Shown piece after piece: positions 9,790 to 21,432 of a DNA stretch of 64,000 bases (positions are counted from its first letter, which is position 1; each line of letters opens with the position of its first letter). The notes beneath the pieces are model-generated. The model was not told the origin of the DNA and made no database searches. It was given only the letters and a program-made list of their open reading frames with translations. Position numbers and translations under genes: made by a program. Source of the stretch: Monosporascus cannonballus (Eukaryota; Ascomycota; Sordariomycetes; Xylariales); the NCBI GenBank assembly GCA_004154925.1, contig QJNS01000014.1:62001-126000 (forward strand), read 5' to 3'.

Positions 9790-12700
9790 AAAACATCTTA
9801 ACTAAGTCTATCGTATTCGTTAAATAGTTAAATAGTTCCCAAATATTTTTTTATGTAAATATCCTTCCTATTTAACTAGGTACTGGATTTTGTTTTTGAC
9901 CATTTTGGAATCCAGTATTTATTCGACTTTATATTCGTTAAAATTCTTTTCAAATTTTATGTCCGTTTTTAACGGGGCGTTTTTGGGTGTTGGTTCGAAT
10001 AAAGAAATGTAAAAAACAGGGTGTATTTTCATTTTTTTGGGTAACGATAATTGGTAATTAATTTTAAAAATAACTTTTTTAACTTTAAACGGGCCAAGTC
10101 TTTTAAAGTCGAATTTATCGCTGGGTTTTTTCGTTTTAATCTGTAAAATATTCGAGGTTACGTTTTGTTTTTGGCATAATAAATAAATTTTATTTCTTTT
10201 TATTAAAATTGGTCCCTTAATTCTTTTCTTATTATAATATTAGGTTATCCGTTATTAAAAAAATCGTAATTCACTTTAAAAATAGGCTTAAATTATTTTA
10301 ATTTTTATCGTTAATATTTCTCCTTTTGGGGCAATCGTAATAATCTTTGGTACCTTATTAAATGGTTATTTGGGTCGTTTTATTTTTGTATCGTATACAT
10401 ATATAACTGTATAAGGGGATAAGTCCATATTTTCGTTAATAAATATATTATAAGCGATTTATATTAATAATAAAAATTTTACCTAATTATTTTATTGGTA
10501 ATTAACGTAATTTCGAAAATATTATTTCAAAATTTAATTAAGTTGTTCTATTTATTTGTCCGTTTAAAGATAATACGTTATTAAAAATTTAAATTTAATA
10601 CCGATTTATTTAAAAAAGCTGGTACCAAATTTAAAAATAAAAAACGTATCTTTATTAAAAACGATTTTCTTTGGTATTCCGTATTTGTCCAGGTAATGTC
10701 TAATAAAGACGTAAACCAATTACTTTGCCGTTACGTTTCCTTTAAAAAGTAGGAAGTAGTTATATTTGGTAAGTTTGTCGACAATTACCCAGATTCCGTT
10801 ATTTTCGATTCCAATAATTAGGTTTTTAAAAAGAGATAAATTAATAATAAAATCCTAAGTTATAATATTTCATACTTTATTAAGGATGTCGGTAAATTAT
10901 AAAGCCCGTAAAGCTTATAATATACTACCTCAGTTTTATTACATATATTGCAATCCTTAATTACTTTCTTAACTATACGGCGTAATTCTGGAAAATCATA
11001 TTTTTCTTGCAATCGTCTGGTGGTCATAAAAATTTCTTAATATCCGTACAATAGGTTTTTATAAAATTATTTTATAAATTATTCCTGTTAGTGCTTGGGA
11101 ATATAGATTTTGCCATGGTATAATAACTAGTTTTTTGGTTATCCTTTTAGCTGCTGAACTTTTTTTTGTTTTTTTGTATCGTAAGAATTCCGGAACCGTA
11201 TTAGAAGTTCGGGAATTGGTTTTTTCATTATTTCACCTAATTATACGGTACCGTCCTTATTATACTGTAATATCTGCATGCTTTTTTGGGGGATTTTGGA
11301 ATTGTAATCTCCTTTGCAATTAAGGATATCCGCTTGGATATTTTTTTTTTAATATGATATATCCTAAAATTAAATTTTAACAGAAAAATTATCCATTTTT
11401 TATATCGCTTATTTAACTTTTAAGCTTTTATAAATCGAATAAAATTTTTGTAATTAAAGTAAATATCAAAAAGTTTTCGTATTCCGTTAAGAAAATGTTT
11501 TTATTCTTTAAAGGCGTTAATAATTACTAATAATCTTTTGGTGTAAATTAAATATCTAAATTCTATATTTCGGAATATTTTTAAATAATATGCTATCGGG
11601 TACCATTTGCCGTTATCCTCTAGTTGTTTTAGGACGGCACTTAGTACATAATCTGAAGCATCCGTTTTTAGGCGTTTTTTTTTGTCGGCGTTGGGTAATC
11701 TTATTATAGGTCCGCTGGTAATTGTATTTTTTAAGGTTTAGAACGTTTTTTTTGCCTTTTCTAGAAGTTCAAATTTTTTCCTTATGTACTTTTTAATGGT
11801 AAGTTTTGTTAATGGTTTAATTATATTTCCGTATCCTTTAATTAGGCCGCGTACATAACCCGTAAATCCTAGGATCTGCCGGATATCTATAACGATCGCC
11901 TTATTTGGGATGGGCCAGTCCTTAATTGCTTTTATTTTGGAACGTTAAATCTGAATTTGGCCGGAGGTAAGAATATATCTCAGAAAACCTAGTTTCTATA
12001 TGTACTATACGCTTTTAGCTGGGTTAACTCGAATGTTTATTTCGTTTAACGCCTAAAGCATTTAAACAACTTATTTTTTATGCTTTTCCAAAATTTCGGA
12101 ATAAATGAGAATATCGTCGAAATAGACAAATACAGATTTGTTTAGAAATTTTCTGAACGTAATTATAATTAAGCGTTAAAAGCTGGCGGGAGCATTAATA
12201 AATCTTATAGGTATTATTTTGTATTCGTAAAATCCGTATATTATTTTAAATGTCGTTTTTTATTTTTTTTCCCTTGGCCATTTTAATACGGTTATAACCG
12301 TTTCGGAAATTAAATACGATAAATTATTTAATTTTGCTAACATTTTTTAACGTACTTATAAGGATCAAAGGATATCCGTTTTTAATTGTAATATCGTTTA
12401 ATTATTGGTAATCGATTACTTTTCTGAAAACCAAGTTTTCGTTTTTATCGATTTTTTGCTTTTTATTCTTAATTTTTAATACCATAAGGACGGGGTACCT
12501 AATAAGGGAATTAAAGGGTTGGATATATCTTTTTTTAGGTTAAGTTGATTTTTTTTATAAGGTTTTCGATTTATTAAGATTTATATGGTAAATCTTGTGA
12601 AATTTAGGATAATACCTTTTTTTAATAGGTATCTTATAATCCCATTAATTATAAGGTAATAATCCGTAATCTTTTTTATTTTTAAACAATTTCTTAAATC

Positions 12701-15200
12701 GTTAATACTTAAATAGTACCGTAAAAACTTGATTTGCAATCTGAATTTCGTTAATAACGTAATAGATTTCTTGGTCGTCTTTTTTTGATAATTTGCTTTC
12801 CCATAAAAGTATTTAATATTTCCAGTTAATATGTGGATTGTTAAACCTAAGTCATAGCATTTTAAAGATAATGTTATATCCGGAAATATCGGCAATATCC
12901 AGCGAAATCCATTTTTGGTATCCTTGAATTTGTACGAGAAATTCCTTAATTTCCCGAAGGATTTATCCGTTTTCGTACGTAAATAAGTTTCCGTCGATTG
13001 TACGTAACTTATAAAATTTTAACTTGTATTTCCAAGGAATCTGATGTTTTTCTGCCATCATAAAAGAAATAAAATTACCTTTTGCTTTTAAATCGATCAT
13101 AACTTTAAACGTTTTGTTTTTGTATTAAAAAGGAATTTCGATTTAGCTGCGTAATCTTTTGGTTGCCTTACATAAGGTTTTATATAATAGGGCTTTTCGA
13201 TACCTTATTTTCGAAGGCCTTTGTCGTTTTTTGATTAATACGGTTTATTTGCGAAAAAGCGTCTTTATTTTCGAGCTTTTTTAGCCGCATATTTGGTATA
13301 ATAATCGTCTATATATTTGTACCATTTCTTTTTGCCTAATTGGTATCCGTAAATAACTATTGTTTTTGGTTCGACCTTTGGTTTTATACCTTTTAAGTTA
13401 TAAGGTCAAAAAGGTATACCTCCGAAGGAGGTATTCCCATATCTAGGAGCTTATATTAAACGCAAAGCGTCGGAACGTAACATAAATATCCTTACGATAT
13501 AGCTTTCCAATTCCGTTTTAAATTGGGATGTAAGTAATAAAACCTGGGGTATTTTGGCTATCGGGAGGTTTTTATATATTTGTATTCGTTATCAGGTTCG
13601 GTAAATATCTTTTCGTCTTATTTAGGCCAAAAGTTATTGTTTTTTTAGCTTTTAAATAAACGAGATAATCGTCGCGGTAGCAAGCGGTAAAGTATAGCAA
13701 ATTATAAAATTTTTCTGGTAATGTTTTCTAGTAAATGGTATATTTTGGAAGTTCGCAAAGCTTAATGGATAATTATTTATGGTTATTAATATCTAGTCGA
13801 AATTAACCGTCCTTTATGTACATTTTACATTTTTGGGAATCAAAGTGATATTGGTATTTTAGCCCTATGGTTATCCTGGAAGCCGTTTGTCCTAGGTGAT
13901 ATTTACAGGCTTTAACCTTAAAGTCCTAGCAAATTAAACAATTTTCGTACTTTGGGTTATCGTTTTGAATTTAAGTAGTTATGGTAATAATAAATTCTAG
14001 CTGGGAGAAAATCGAATTAACCTTTTTTTCCTTTTCTTTTACCTTATTATCTGATTTTTGTTCAGTTATTCTAACTTTCTTCTGGGGTTAAGGAATTTTT
14101 CCTTTTTTGGAGTTTCTTTTGGCGGGAGAGCGATATTCGCTTTTAAAATGCCCCTTTTTGCTATAGTTAAAACATTTTATTTTGGACTTATATTTCTTAG
14201 GTTTTTTCGAAACGGCATTCGCTTCCTTTTAAGGTTTGCCCTTATCCTTTTTATTTCGATTATTGGAGTTTTTGTCGTTATTTCGTTTATTAATCTTTTT
14301 TTTCTTAAAGTACCGGTCGAAAACTTGTTTATCGGTAATAATAACCTTATCGGTATATTTCGCGAAGGATTTAATCTTGGATATTTTGCACATTTTATCC
14401 TTAATTAAAGGTTTTAGGCCGTCGTAATAAGGGTAAAATAACGCGCTTTCTGGTAAGTTCGAAATAACAGCTAAACGGTTAAATTTAATTATATATTTAA
14501 CGGCTAACTTGATTTGGTAAAAAAGATAAAACTGCTTAATAACATCCTATTTTTTATTTGGATTTCCAAATAAGGTTTTTATTTTTTTTTTTTCAAAGTT
14601 TTCGTATTTGCTAAAAATATAATTAATAAGGTCCGAAAATCTTTCCGGATATTTTTTAAGATAATCCGTTAAAATAGGTTCGAACTATTAATAAATTCGT
14701 TTAATCAATAATTAGGAAATGGCCATCATTTTCTGATAATCCTTTATCAGAAAGTTTTTATAAAACTTGAAATAAAGTCTGGCCTGAACCAAAAATTTAT
14801 CAGGATTTTTTAATCCGTTATAAGGCTTAGGGGAAGTTGGCTTATAGCCCTTAACGTCTGGCATTTTATGGTAGCTGAGCGGTGGGACTATTTCTTTTCG
14901 TACCCGGTTGGCTCCAAATAAGGGCAGGGTCGAAGTTTTTTCCTATATTTGTTCCGTGCCGGACGTAGGTAAAGCCATAATTCTTTTTTTGGATACCTCG
15001 TATCAGTCAGAAGCGATCGATAGCCAGCTCTTTGGCTTCGTTCTTTAGGGGAGCCAAATTAAGGAAAGGTTGGTTTCTTAACAAGTCGAGCATTTTCTCT
15101 TTTTAGGCTTTGGACTTTTTGGGCTAAAAAGTCCAATCTTTTTTCCGTAATAAGTTCTTTTTCTTTTCCTTGGCTTCTTTAACCTTTAACTGGCTATTTC
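9790..15200 (-). pseudogene. Element G gag-pol remnant
   Basis: Read on the minus strand. The gag CCHC knuckle at about 14,110-14,180 reads CFNYSKKGHFKSEY (first and last positions intact and altered Cys). The RT catalytic box at about 12,100-12,140 reads VYFDDILIYSE. Integrase lies at about 10,650-10,860. The chromodomain tail at about 9,850-9,905 reads QYLVK-stop-EGYLHKK. A 116-codon open frame on the opposite strand (14058-14408) is only the shadow of the knuckle region. A stretch near 14,820-15,080 (gag N-terminal part) retains normal base composition. Confidence 0.8.
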
Positions 15201-15516
15201 TTTTCTAATTTCGAATTTTAAACCTTAATAATCTCTTGAGAAGTTAAAGAAAGCTGTTACTGGGGTTAAAAAGAAGGTTTTCCCTGGGATCGAATGGTAA
15301 AGGGTGTTATGTTGTTAATTAGTTAAAGAATTTTTTTAATAGGGGGTAAATTATTTAATTTAATTATTGATTTTTTACTGGCTAATAACGGGGATCAAAT
15401 ATGTTATTTATTTTTTAAACGTTATTTTGTAATATCGTTTTTATTAAGTTTAAAAAAACTTATACCTAATTAGGCCTTAAATTATTCGTCGGTTATTAAT
15501 CAAGAAATTATTAAAA

Positions 15517-15954
15517 TATAACGAACCTATTATATATCTACTTAAAAATATAAGCAATATCCGAAATAAAATCTTAATTTGCAAATAATAATAAGGCGAA
15601 AAATAATTTAATGGCTTATTCGTTAAAAAATGTAAAAGTTTTTCTCTTAATTAAAGAACGGTTTAATTACTTTTTAATTAAAAATTTAGATTAATAATTA
15701 AAAAGCGAAACTAAGTAAGTAGCTATTTACATAAGAAACTGGTCCATTATATATCCCAATTCTTAAAATGAATATATCGTAGATCTACGTAATTTATATA
15801 ATTTACGTAATCTGGTCCCAGATTACTTAGATCACCTAGATTAACTAAATCACCTTAAGAGCCAAGCTTTTCTGTCCGGGGTTTAGCCGTGACAGGTCCG
15901 CGCTAGGCCTTAAAGGTTGGCCTCCTCGAGGCAGGAACCCCTGTTCCTGTAACA
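15517..15954 (-). repeat. 5' LTR of element G
   Basis: 438 bp, aligned end to end with 8570-9008. The left ~340 bp carry clear RIP changes (TATAACGAACCTATTATA for TGTAACGAACCTGTTATA). The outer ~95 bp (15,860-15,954) are almost unmutated. Confidence 0.87.
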
Positions 15955-18900
15955 AGTAACTTAACGCATTAAATATAAAAACATAAATAAATTTCGATAA
16001 ATTCGAATAAAAAGTTAAAAAAAGGTTACCTATAAAAAAGCGGTAAAATAACAAAACTCAGAGGAATTAAAGAGAACTCCTGAAAAAAGGTGTAAACCCG
16101 ACGATAAAAACCGTTGATAACCTTATTACTTGAAACATACGAATCAAAATATATTAATATACCGTAATAATAAATTGCAGAACTTTGGGCAAAAATTCTA
16201 TTGTACCAGATATGATTAATAAGCTTAAACTGCTATACAAATACAAATTTAAACCTTATACAGCGACAAATAGAGAAAATCAGAAATTCGCTTACGATAA
16301 CGGAAATATTATACGCGAAATTAATTATTTCGAAATTTTTATTTAAAAACAAATTATAACAATCAATTTCGACATCGTTTTAATTAGGAATTACGATATA
16401 ATTTTAAAATTTCCATAAATACGCCAGTACGTAATCTTAATTAATAAAAGGCTTAGCCAAATAAGGTTTACCTTATATCTTATCAACAGATAAAAAAAAT
16501 TAAAATCTTAATATTCGATCGGAAATGGCAACAAATAGAGGCATAAAAATACGATAAAAACTTTATTACCCAAAGGGATAAAATATAAAAAAAATAGGCA
16601 TCAAAAAATACAACATATCGTTATTATTATTAAAGCAAAACTAAAGCCATTAAATAACGACCTAAAAGAGCAACCCTAAAAGTCAGAAAATTTCATTAAA
16701 ATGCCACTATAATACCATAAATACGAACAAGTTTTCAAAAAAAACTTTAACACAAAGCTACCAAAACATAACGAATAAAATCATAAAATAATCCTAAAAG
16801 AAAATTCCTCGACAAAGTTTTGCCCCATTTATAACCCTAACGAAAATAAATTACGTACTTTCAAAAAATATCCGGAAAATCAGTTACAGAAAAAATAGAT
16901 ATAACCTTCCAAATCACCAGCAAAATACCTTATATTTTCCGTACTCCAAAAAAACGGAAAGTGGGGATTTATAATTAATGATCGATAATTAAACGATATT
17001 ATTATCAAAAATCGAATATTATTACTTTTAATCATAAACATAAAAAAAACTGATTTGACAGAACCAAATAATTTATAGTATTCGGTTTCATAAATAAATA
17101 TAGCCTTATCAAAATCCAAAAAATATAAATAAACAACTGCTTTTGAAACAAAATATAAACTGTGTAAATATTTAGTTACACCAATAAGATTTATAAACGT
17201 ATTAATAACCTTTTAACAAATGGTTAATAATATGCTACGAAAATATTTCGATATTTGCGTCGTTTGCTATCTCAACGGTATTATTATTTTTTTTAAAAAC
17301 AGAAAAAGTACATACAAAATACGTTTATAAAATACCTTACGTTTTATAAAATGCAAAATTACTTATTAACGTAAAAAAATAATTTTACGTATAAGACATA
17401 AAGTACTTGAAAATTATTATTATTCTAAAACATATTAAGATAAATTCTAAAAACATCGCTGCAATCAGAAAATAACAGACGTTAACGATAATTAAGGAAA
17501 TATAGGTATTTTTTGAATTCGTTAATTATTACAGGAAAGTTATTCGAAATTTTAGCAAAATAATTATATCTTTAACGAATCTTACGAAAAAAAAGCTTAA
17601 ATAAATGTTAAATATAGAAAAAACGTTTTAAGATATTAAAAATACGATTACTAATAAACCAATATTAATTATATACGATCCAAACCGCCCTGTTAAATTA
17701 AAAACCGATATTTCAGATTACGCGTTAAACGTAATAATCGGATAACGAAATAATTAAAACAAATTATACCTTATATTATTTTTTATATTTAAATTAAAAA
17801 AATTCAGACTTAATTATGGGATCTCAAATAAAAAGTTTATGGCCATTATTATGGCATTGCGAAATTTTAAGTATTTCCTAAAGCGAAATTTGCACCAGGT
17901 TAAAATCTATACGAATTATCAAAATTTTACCCGATTTACCACGATCAGAGAATTTACAAAACGATAATTTCGTTACGCGGAAAAATTAGCGAACTTTAAT
18001 TTCGTTATTATTTATAAAAAAGGCTTAAAGAACGGCAAAGCTGATACTCTAAGCAAACGATTAGATCTTAAAAATTTAATTAAAATTAGTTATATAATTT
18101 TCGATATAATACAAAAACATATTTATGTCCGCGGCAGATTGCGATAATTCGAGCAATTCCCTTTGATAAATATCAGAAAATCTAGCAATATAACGATAAT
18201 TTTCTAAAAAACCAAAAAAAGAAATAAAATATAAATTCCAGAAAAATATCAAAAGGATTTAATACGAAATATAAACGAATATTAATTATACGGATATTCA
18301 GAGATTTACAAAATCTTAAAAAGGCCTTAACGTACATATTCCTTTCCCACAATAAAATTAATGATATAAAAGGTTATACGATAATACGATATTTACCTTA
18401 GAACAAAAGCTCGACGATATAAGCTATACGAAAAATTATAACTATTAGCAGTTATAACGTAATCATAGGGTTTAATTATATTCCACTGTTTTATTAAACC
18501 TTTTACTTTAGAAAATCCAATTACAGAAATATATTATAATAGTATTTTCGTAATCGTCGACCGATTTACGCAATATTCTTATTTTTCATTATATTATAAG
18601 GATACAGACGTCGAACAAATAACATACATTTTCTTCAAATACATTTTTAGTTTATACGGCTTACTAATAAAAATTATTTTAAATAAAGAATTAATATTTG
18701 TATTTAAATTTTAGCAAGGCCTTATAATACAGATCGGCTTAAATTACAAATTATCCAGCGTATGTAAACATTAAACGGATGAACAAATAAAACGAATAAT
18801 TCAAATTGTGGAAACTTATTTCCGATATTATATTTATTATGAACGAAATAACTGGGTTAAAAAGTTATTAATTGCATAATTAATTTAAAATACCAATTAT

Positions 18901-19433
18901 TACGAAAATATTAAAACAATATTTACGAACGCAAATTTTGGCTTTATTCTAAAAGTTAACAAAAAGATTTGCGATAATGGTTTAATTAATATGAAAATAA
19001 TCCTTATATCAAAATAATTAGGATAATTATATTGAAAAATAAAGACAAAACTAGAATTTGTCCGAAATCAAATAAATAAGTATTATAACCAAAAACGGTT
19101 AAAAAACTACCTTTCGAAAAGGGCGAGATGGTTTTTTTCGCTACCAAAAATATCTAGATAAAACGACTTAACAAAAATTTCGATTTTAAGTATATCGGTC
19201 CTTATAAAATTACAAAGAAAATTTCAGAAAATAATTACCAATTGGAATTTTTACCAAAAGTTAAACTTTACCCAATTTTTTACGTTTTTTTATTCGAGTT
19301 AATAACGGATACAATTAAGGTATATACGGCATAAAACGATATGGAAATAAAGGACGAATAAATATACGAAATGGAAAAAATCCTCGATATGCGAAAACAA
19401 AACGGACTTAAACAGTACCTAATTGTAACGAAC
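15955..19433 (+). pseudogene. Element F protease-RT-RNase H-integrase-chromodomain remnant
   Basis: Continuation of F after G. The protease region at about 16,150-16,340 parallels the open protease segment of element C. The RT catalytic box at 17268-17294 reads YLNGIIIF, so both catalytic Asp are lost. RNase H lies at about 17,690-17,760 (KLKTDISDYALNV). The integrase core at about 18,540-18,600 reads FVIVDRFTQYSYF. The chromodomain start at about 19,365-19,433 reads YEMEKILDMRKQNGLKQYLI, then is cut by the solo LTR and resumes at 19,861 as LIKWKKYPNFEN with its Trp intact. Confidence 0.82.
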
Positions 19434-19855
19434 CTGTCATACATCCACCTGGAGGTATGAGCAGTATCCGAAATGGGGTCTTGATTTGCAGGTAACAATA
19501 GGGCGAAAAATGATTTAGTGGTCTGTTCGTTAAAGAGATTTAAAGATTCTTCTCTCAATTAGAGGACGGTGCAGTTGCCTCTTGATTAAGAGCTTAGATT
19601 GATAGCTAAGGAGCGAAAACTAAGTAGGTGCTATTTACATGAGAAATGGCTGTTCATATATATCCTTCCTATCCTTCATATCTCTCATGGTCTCTGGAGA
19701 TTACGAGAGACCATGGTAGCCGATGTCTACATGTCTCCTGGAGTCTCTGGAGACTGACAGAGACCCGAGGTTTATCCGGTGAGAGTGGAGGTCTCAGGCG
19801 TCTCCAACTTTCCGGGCCTCATTCGGGTCTAGTGGAGTCCCTTCTGGACGTAACA
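19434..19855 (+). mobile_element. Solo LTR inserted in the chromodomain of F
   Basis: 422 bp, TGTAACGAACC..GGACGTAACA, with a perfect 5-bp duplication CTAAT (19429-19433 and 19856-19860). The first half is clearly homologous to the LTRs of G. From about 19,660 on it carries unrelated GC-rich sequence with repeated GGTCTCTGGAGA/TCTCCTGGAG motifs in both orientations. It is essentially free of RIP while the host element is degraded. Strand follows the G LTR as written; its transcription direction is not known. Confidence 0.9.
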
Positions 19856-19974
19856 CTAATTAAGTGGAAAAAATATCCGAATTTCGAAAATACCTAGAAA
19901 CCCGCTAAAAATCTTATTACCGCCTAACGCCTGTTAAAGAACCTTTACAAATAACGTCGAAGTCGGCAAAGTTA

Positions 19975-20560
19975 AAGGTTTTCTAATCAATAAATAACCA
20001 ATCAGTGGATTTATGGTTGGATTAGTCGAAAAAAGAAATAGCCTCTGTCGATATGACCTCAACGGCTTCCAGTTTAACCTGTTTTTCCTAACGTTCTAAT
20101 TTTTTCAGTTTCTTTAGATTATCGATATTACGGGATACGGCCTTTATCATTTTATTATACCATATTTTCTTTTGTTTACGTAAACGACGTAAATGGATAT
20201 TGGTTTCCGAAATCACCCGGTCCGCCTCCTTTTCGGCGGCCTCCAGTTCCAACTTAAGTTTTCGATGTTAAGCAGCAACACGTTATAACTGCTTTAGGCT
20301 CAAAACCCGTACGTCATAGTTGAACTGGCCATTTTTAATATAGGACGAACAATAGAAGGAATCGTTTTCTGACAGTTTGCATTCCAGTTTCCTTCGTTCG
20401 TAATAGGAACAAAGCGCCATGTCGACAGGATTCGCAAAAAGTACCGCGGCTACGAAAGAATTACGCTAAGCAGTTTTGAGCTTAAAGGAAAATTTAGCAT
20501 ATTTCTTAATACGACCCGTTATGATGGATTGGAGAACTTACGGAATAAAATCTTCGGGAC
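19975..20560 (-). pseudogene. Antisense accessory Cys-cluster/coiled-coil frame of element F
   Basis: Best preserved copy of the accessory protein. On the minus strand from the ATG at 20420 it reads MALCSYYERRKLECKL and then FYCSSYIKNGQFNYDV, the CxxC-x6-C ... CxxC-x6-C cluster with three Cys-to-Tyr changes. A basic/acidic coiled coil follows (LELEAAEKEADRVISE, HLRRLRKQKKIWYNKM). An in-frame TAG lies upstream of 20420 and further stops interrupt the tail. Sits between the chromodomain and the 3' LTR, opposite to pol. Confidence 0.68.
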
Positions 20561-20585
20561 GAAAATCCTAAAAAGGGGAAAATCG

Positions 20586-20990
20586 TATTATGATCCAACA
20601 TCCTTGGCGCATTCAAAAACAATTAAAACAAATAGAGCAGCAAAAAAAAAAAGGTTACGTAACAGGATTATTAGGATCATTACGAAATCCACAAAAAACA
20701 AAATTATTAAGATCATTACGAAATCTACGAAAAACAGGATTATTAGGATTATTACGAGATCCTAATGATCCAGAACAAACAAATAGCAACGGACAAATAT
20801 AAGACGATCGTTTATTCCATAGTTTAAATAACTTCAGCTTATAATAAAACATCGTTACCCAAGACACCCTTGGTATTACGAGACGTAATACGATTACTGT
20901 ATCCCATTGCTCAAAATCCCACGATACTCCTGCCAACATAAACCCGCACGATTAAGGTTTAATAGTTGGTTAAACCCCCTAGCCGTTATA
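20586..20990 (+). repeat. 3' LTR of element F
   Basis: 405 bp, TATTATGATCC (RIP-altered TGTTATG..) to GCCGTTATA. Aligns with 4148-4550. It contains a 36-bp tandem repeat on the U3 side and the family-wide R/U5 block (TTGGTATTACGAGACG, then AACATAAACCCG). Confidence 0.88.
20662..20769. repeat. 36-bp tandem repeat (three copies) in LTR F
   Basis: Units start at 20662, 20698 and 20734 (ACAGGATTATTAGG / ACAAAATTATTAAG / ACAGGATTATTAGG). A more degraded version is in the 5' LTR at about 4217-4330. Because 36 is a multiple of three, the repeat produces small repetitive open frames that have no other coding support. Confidence 0.85.
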
Positions 20991-21432
20991 CGAGTCCAGT
21001 TAGAAGTTTTGGTATCTCGAGTAATTTCTTGAGTTAATCGAAATGCCAAGTACCCTTTTTTCCCGTTTTTGCGTTTTTCTATTGTTTGTTAAAGGTTAAC
21101 CACCACGGTACTTCCTTTTTGGGCAGTTATTTAGTGTTATAAGGGCTTCAGCCGTTAGTTCCTAACAGCTGGAGGGGTGTGTCAGACCTAGTAAAGCCAG
21201 TTAGCACTAGCGGGAATTACTTCCTGTACCGCTGGTACCTTTTTCTCCCAGCTCCACCTGTATTTACGTGTATAAAAAGAGGGTTCGCTACCTTCACTTT
21301 CTAGCTAGGACCTTCTAGAGGTTAAGGCAACCTGTTAATACACTTTTCTTCAGTTATATGCTTCTGTGTGTGATGCAGGGTCTCATATCAACCGATATAC
21401 ATGGGCGGTGGGGGCTTTTGTTTCAGCGTTCA
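20991..21432. other. Left flank of the GC island, downstream of the methyltransferase
   Basis: Normal-composition sequence beginning with the target duplication of F. I see no coding frame of significance. It contains the methyltransferase 3' flank and a promoter-like stretch on the + strand. Confidence 0.5.
21271..21357 (+). promoter_or_regulatory. Promoter-like stretch pointing into the methyltransferase 3' end
   Basis: TATAAAAAGAGGG at 21271-21283 is followed by pyrimidine-rich sequence (CTACCTTCACTTTC) and an ATG at 21358. The downstream open frame (21358-21786, 142 codons) is entirely antisense to methyltransferase exons 4 and 5 and shows no recognisable domain, so a gene is not called. 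It could drive an antisense transcript, be the relic of a lost neighbour, or be chance. Confidence 0.3.

Larger units (their letters stand above)
8570..15954 (-). mobile_element. Gypsy element G (second LTR family), complete
   Basis: 7385 bp with LTRs at 8570-9008 and 15517-15954. Flanking bases AATAA (8565-8569) and AGTAA (15955-15959) are a 5-bp duplication with one RIP-type difference. The pol genes run on the minus strand (gag about 13.9-15.2 kb, RT about 12.1 kb, integrase about 10.7 kb, chromodomain about 9.85 kb). An antisense accessory frame lies beside the 3' LTR on the + strand. Its LTRs are unrelated to those of A-F but the coding order is the same. RIP is milder than in its host F. 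Confidence 0.88.
4148..20990 (+). mobile_element. Chromovirus element F, complete but split by three insertions
   Basis: Its LTRs lie at 4148-4550 and 20586-20990. Flanking bases are CGAAT (4143-4147) and CGAGT (20991-20995), a 5-bp duplication differing by one G/A consistent with RIP. Removing the insertions at 5564-7679, 8570-15954 and 19434-19855 leaves a continuous gag-protease-RT-RNase H-integrase-chromodomain order on the + strand, followed by an antisense accessory frame. Junction homology with element C confirms the continuity at 8569/15955. It is heavily RIP-degraded apart from parts of the LTRs and the 3' accessory region. Confidence 0.88.

Noticed and set aside
14058..14427. Two overlapping + strand open frames (116 and 63 codons) rich in Phe/Leu
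   Set aside because: They lie exactly antisense to the gag zinc-knuckle region of element G; hydrophobic composition comes from the complementary A-rich, Lys-rich coding strand.
20529..20939. Three overlapping open frames in the 3' region of F with repeated residues
   Set aside because: Generated by the 36-bp tandem repeat within the LTR; they span the LTR boundary and have no independent support.
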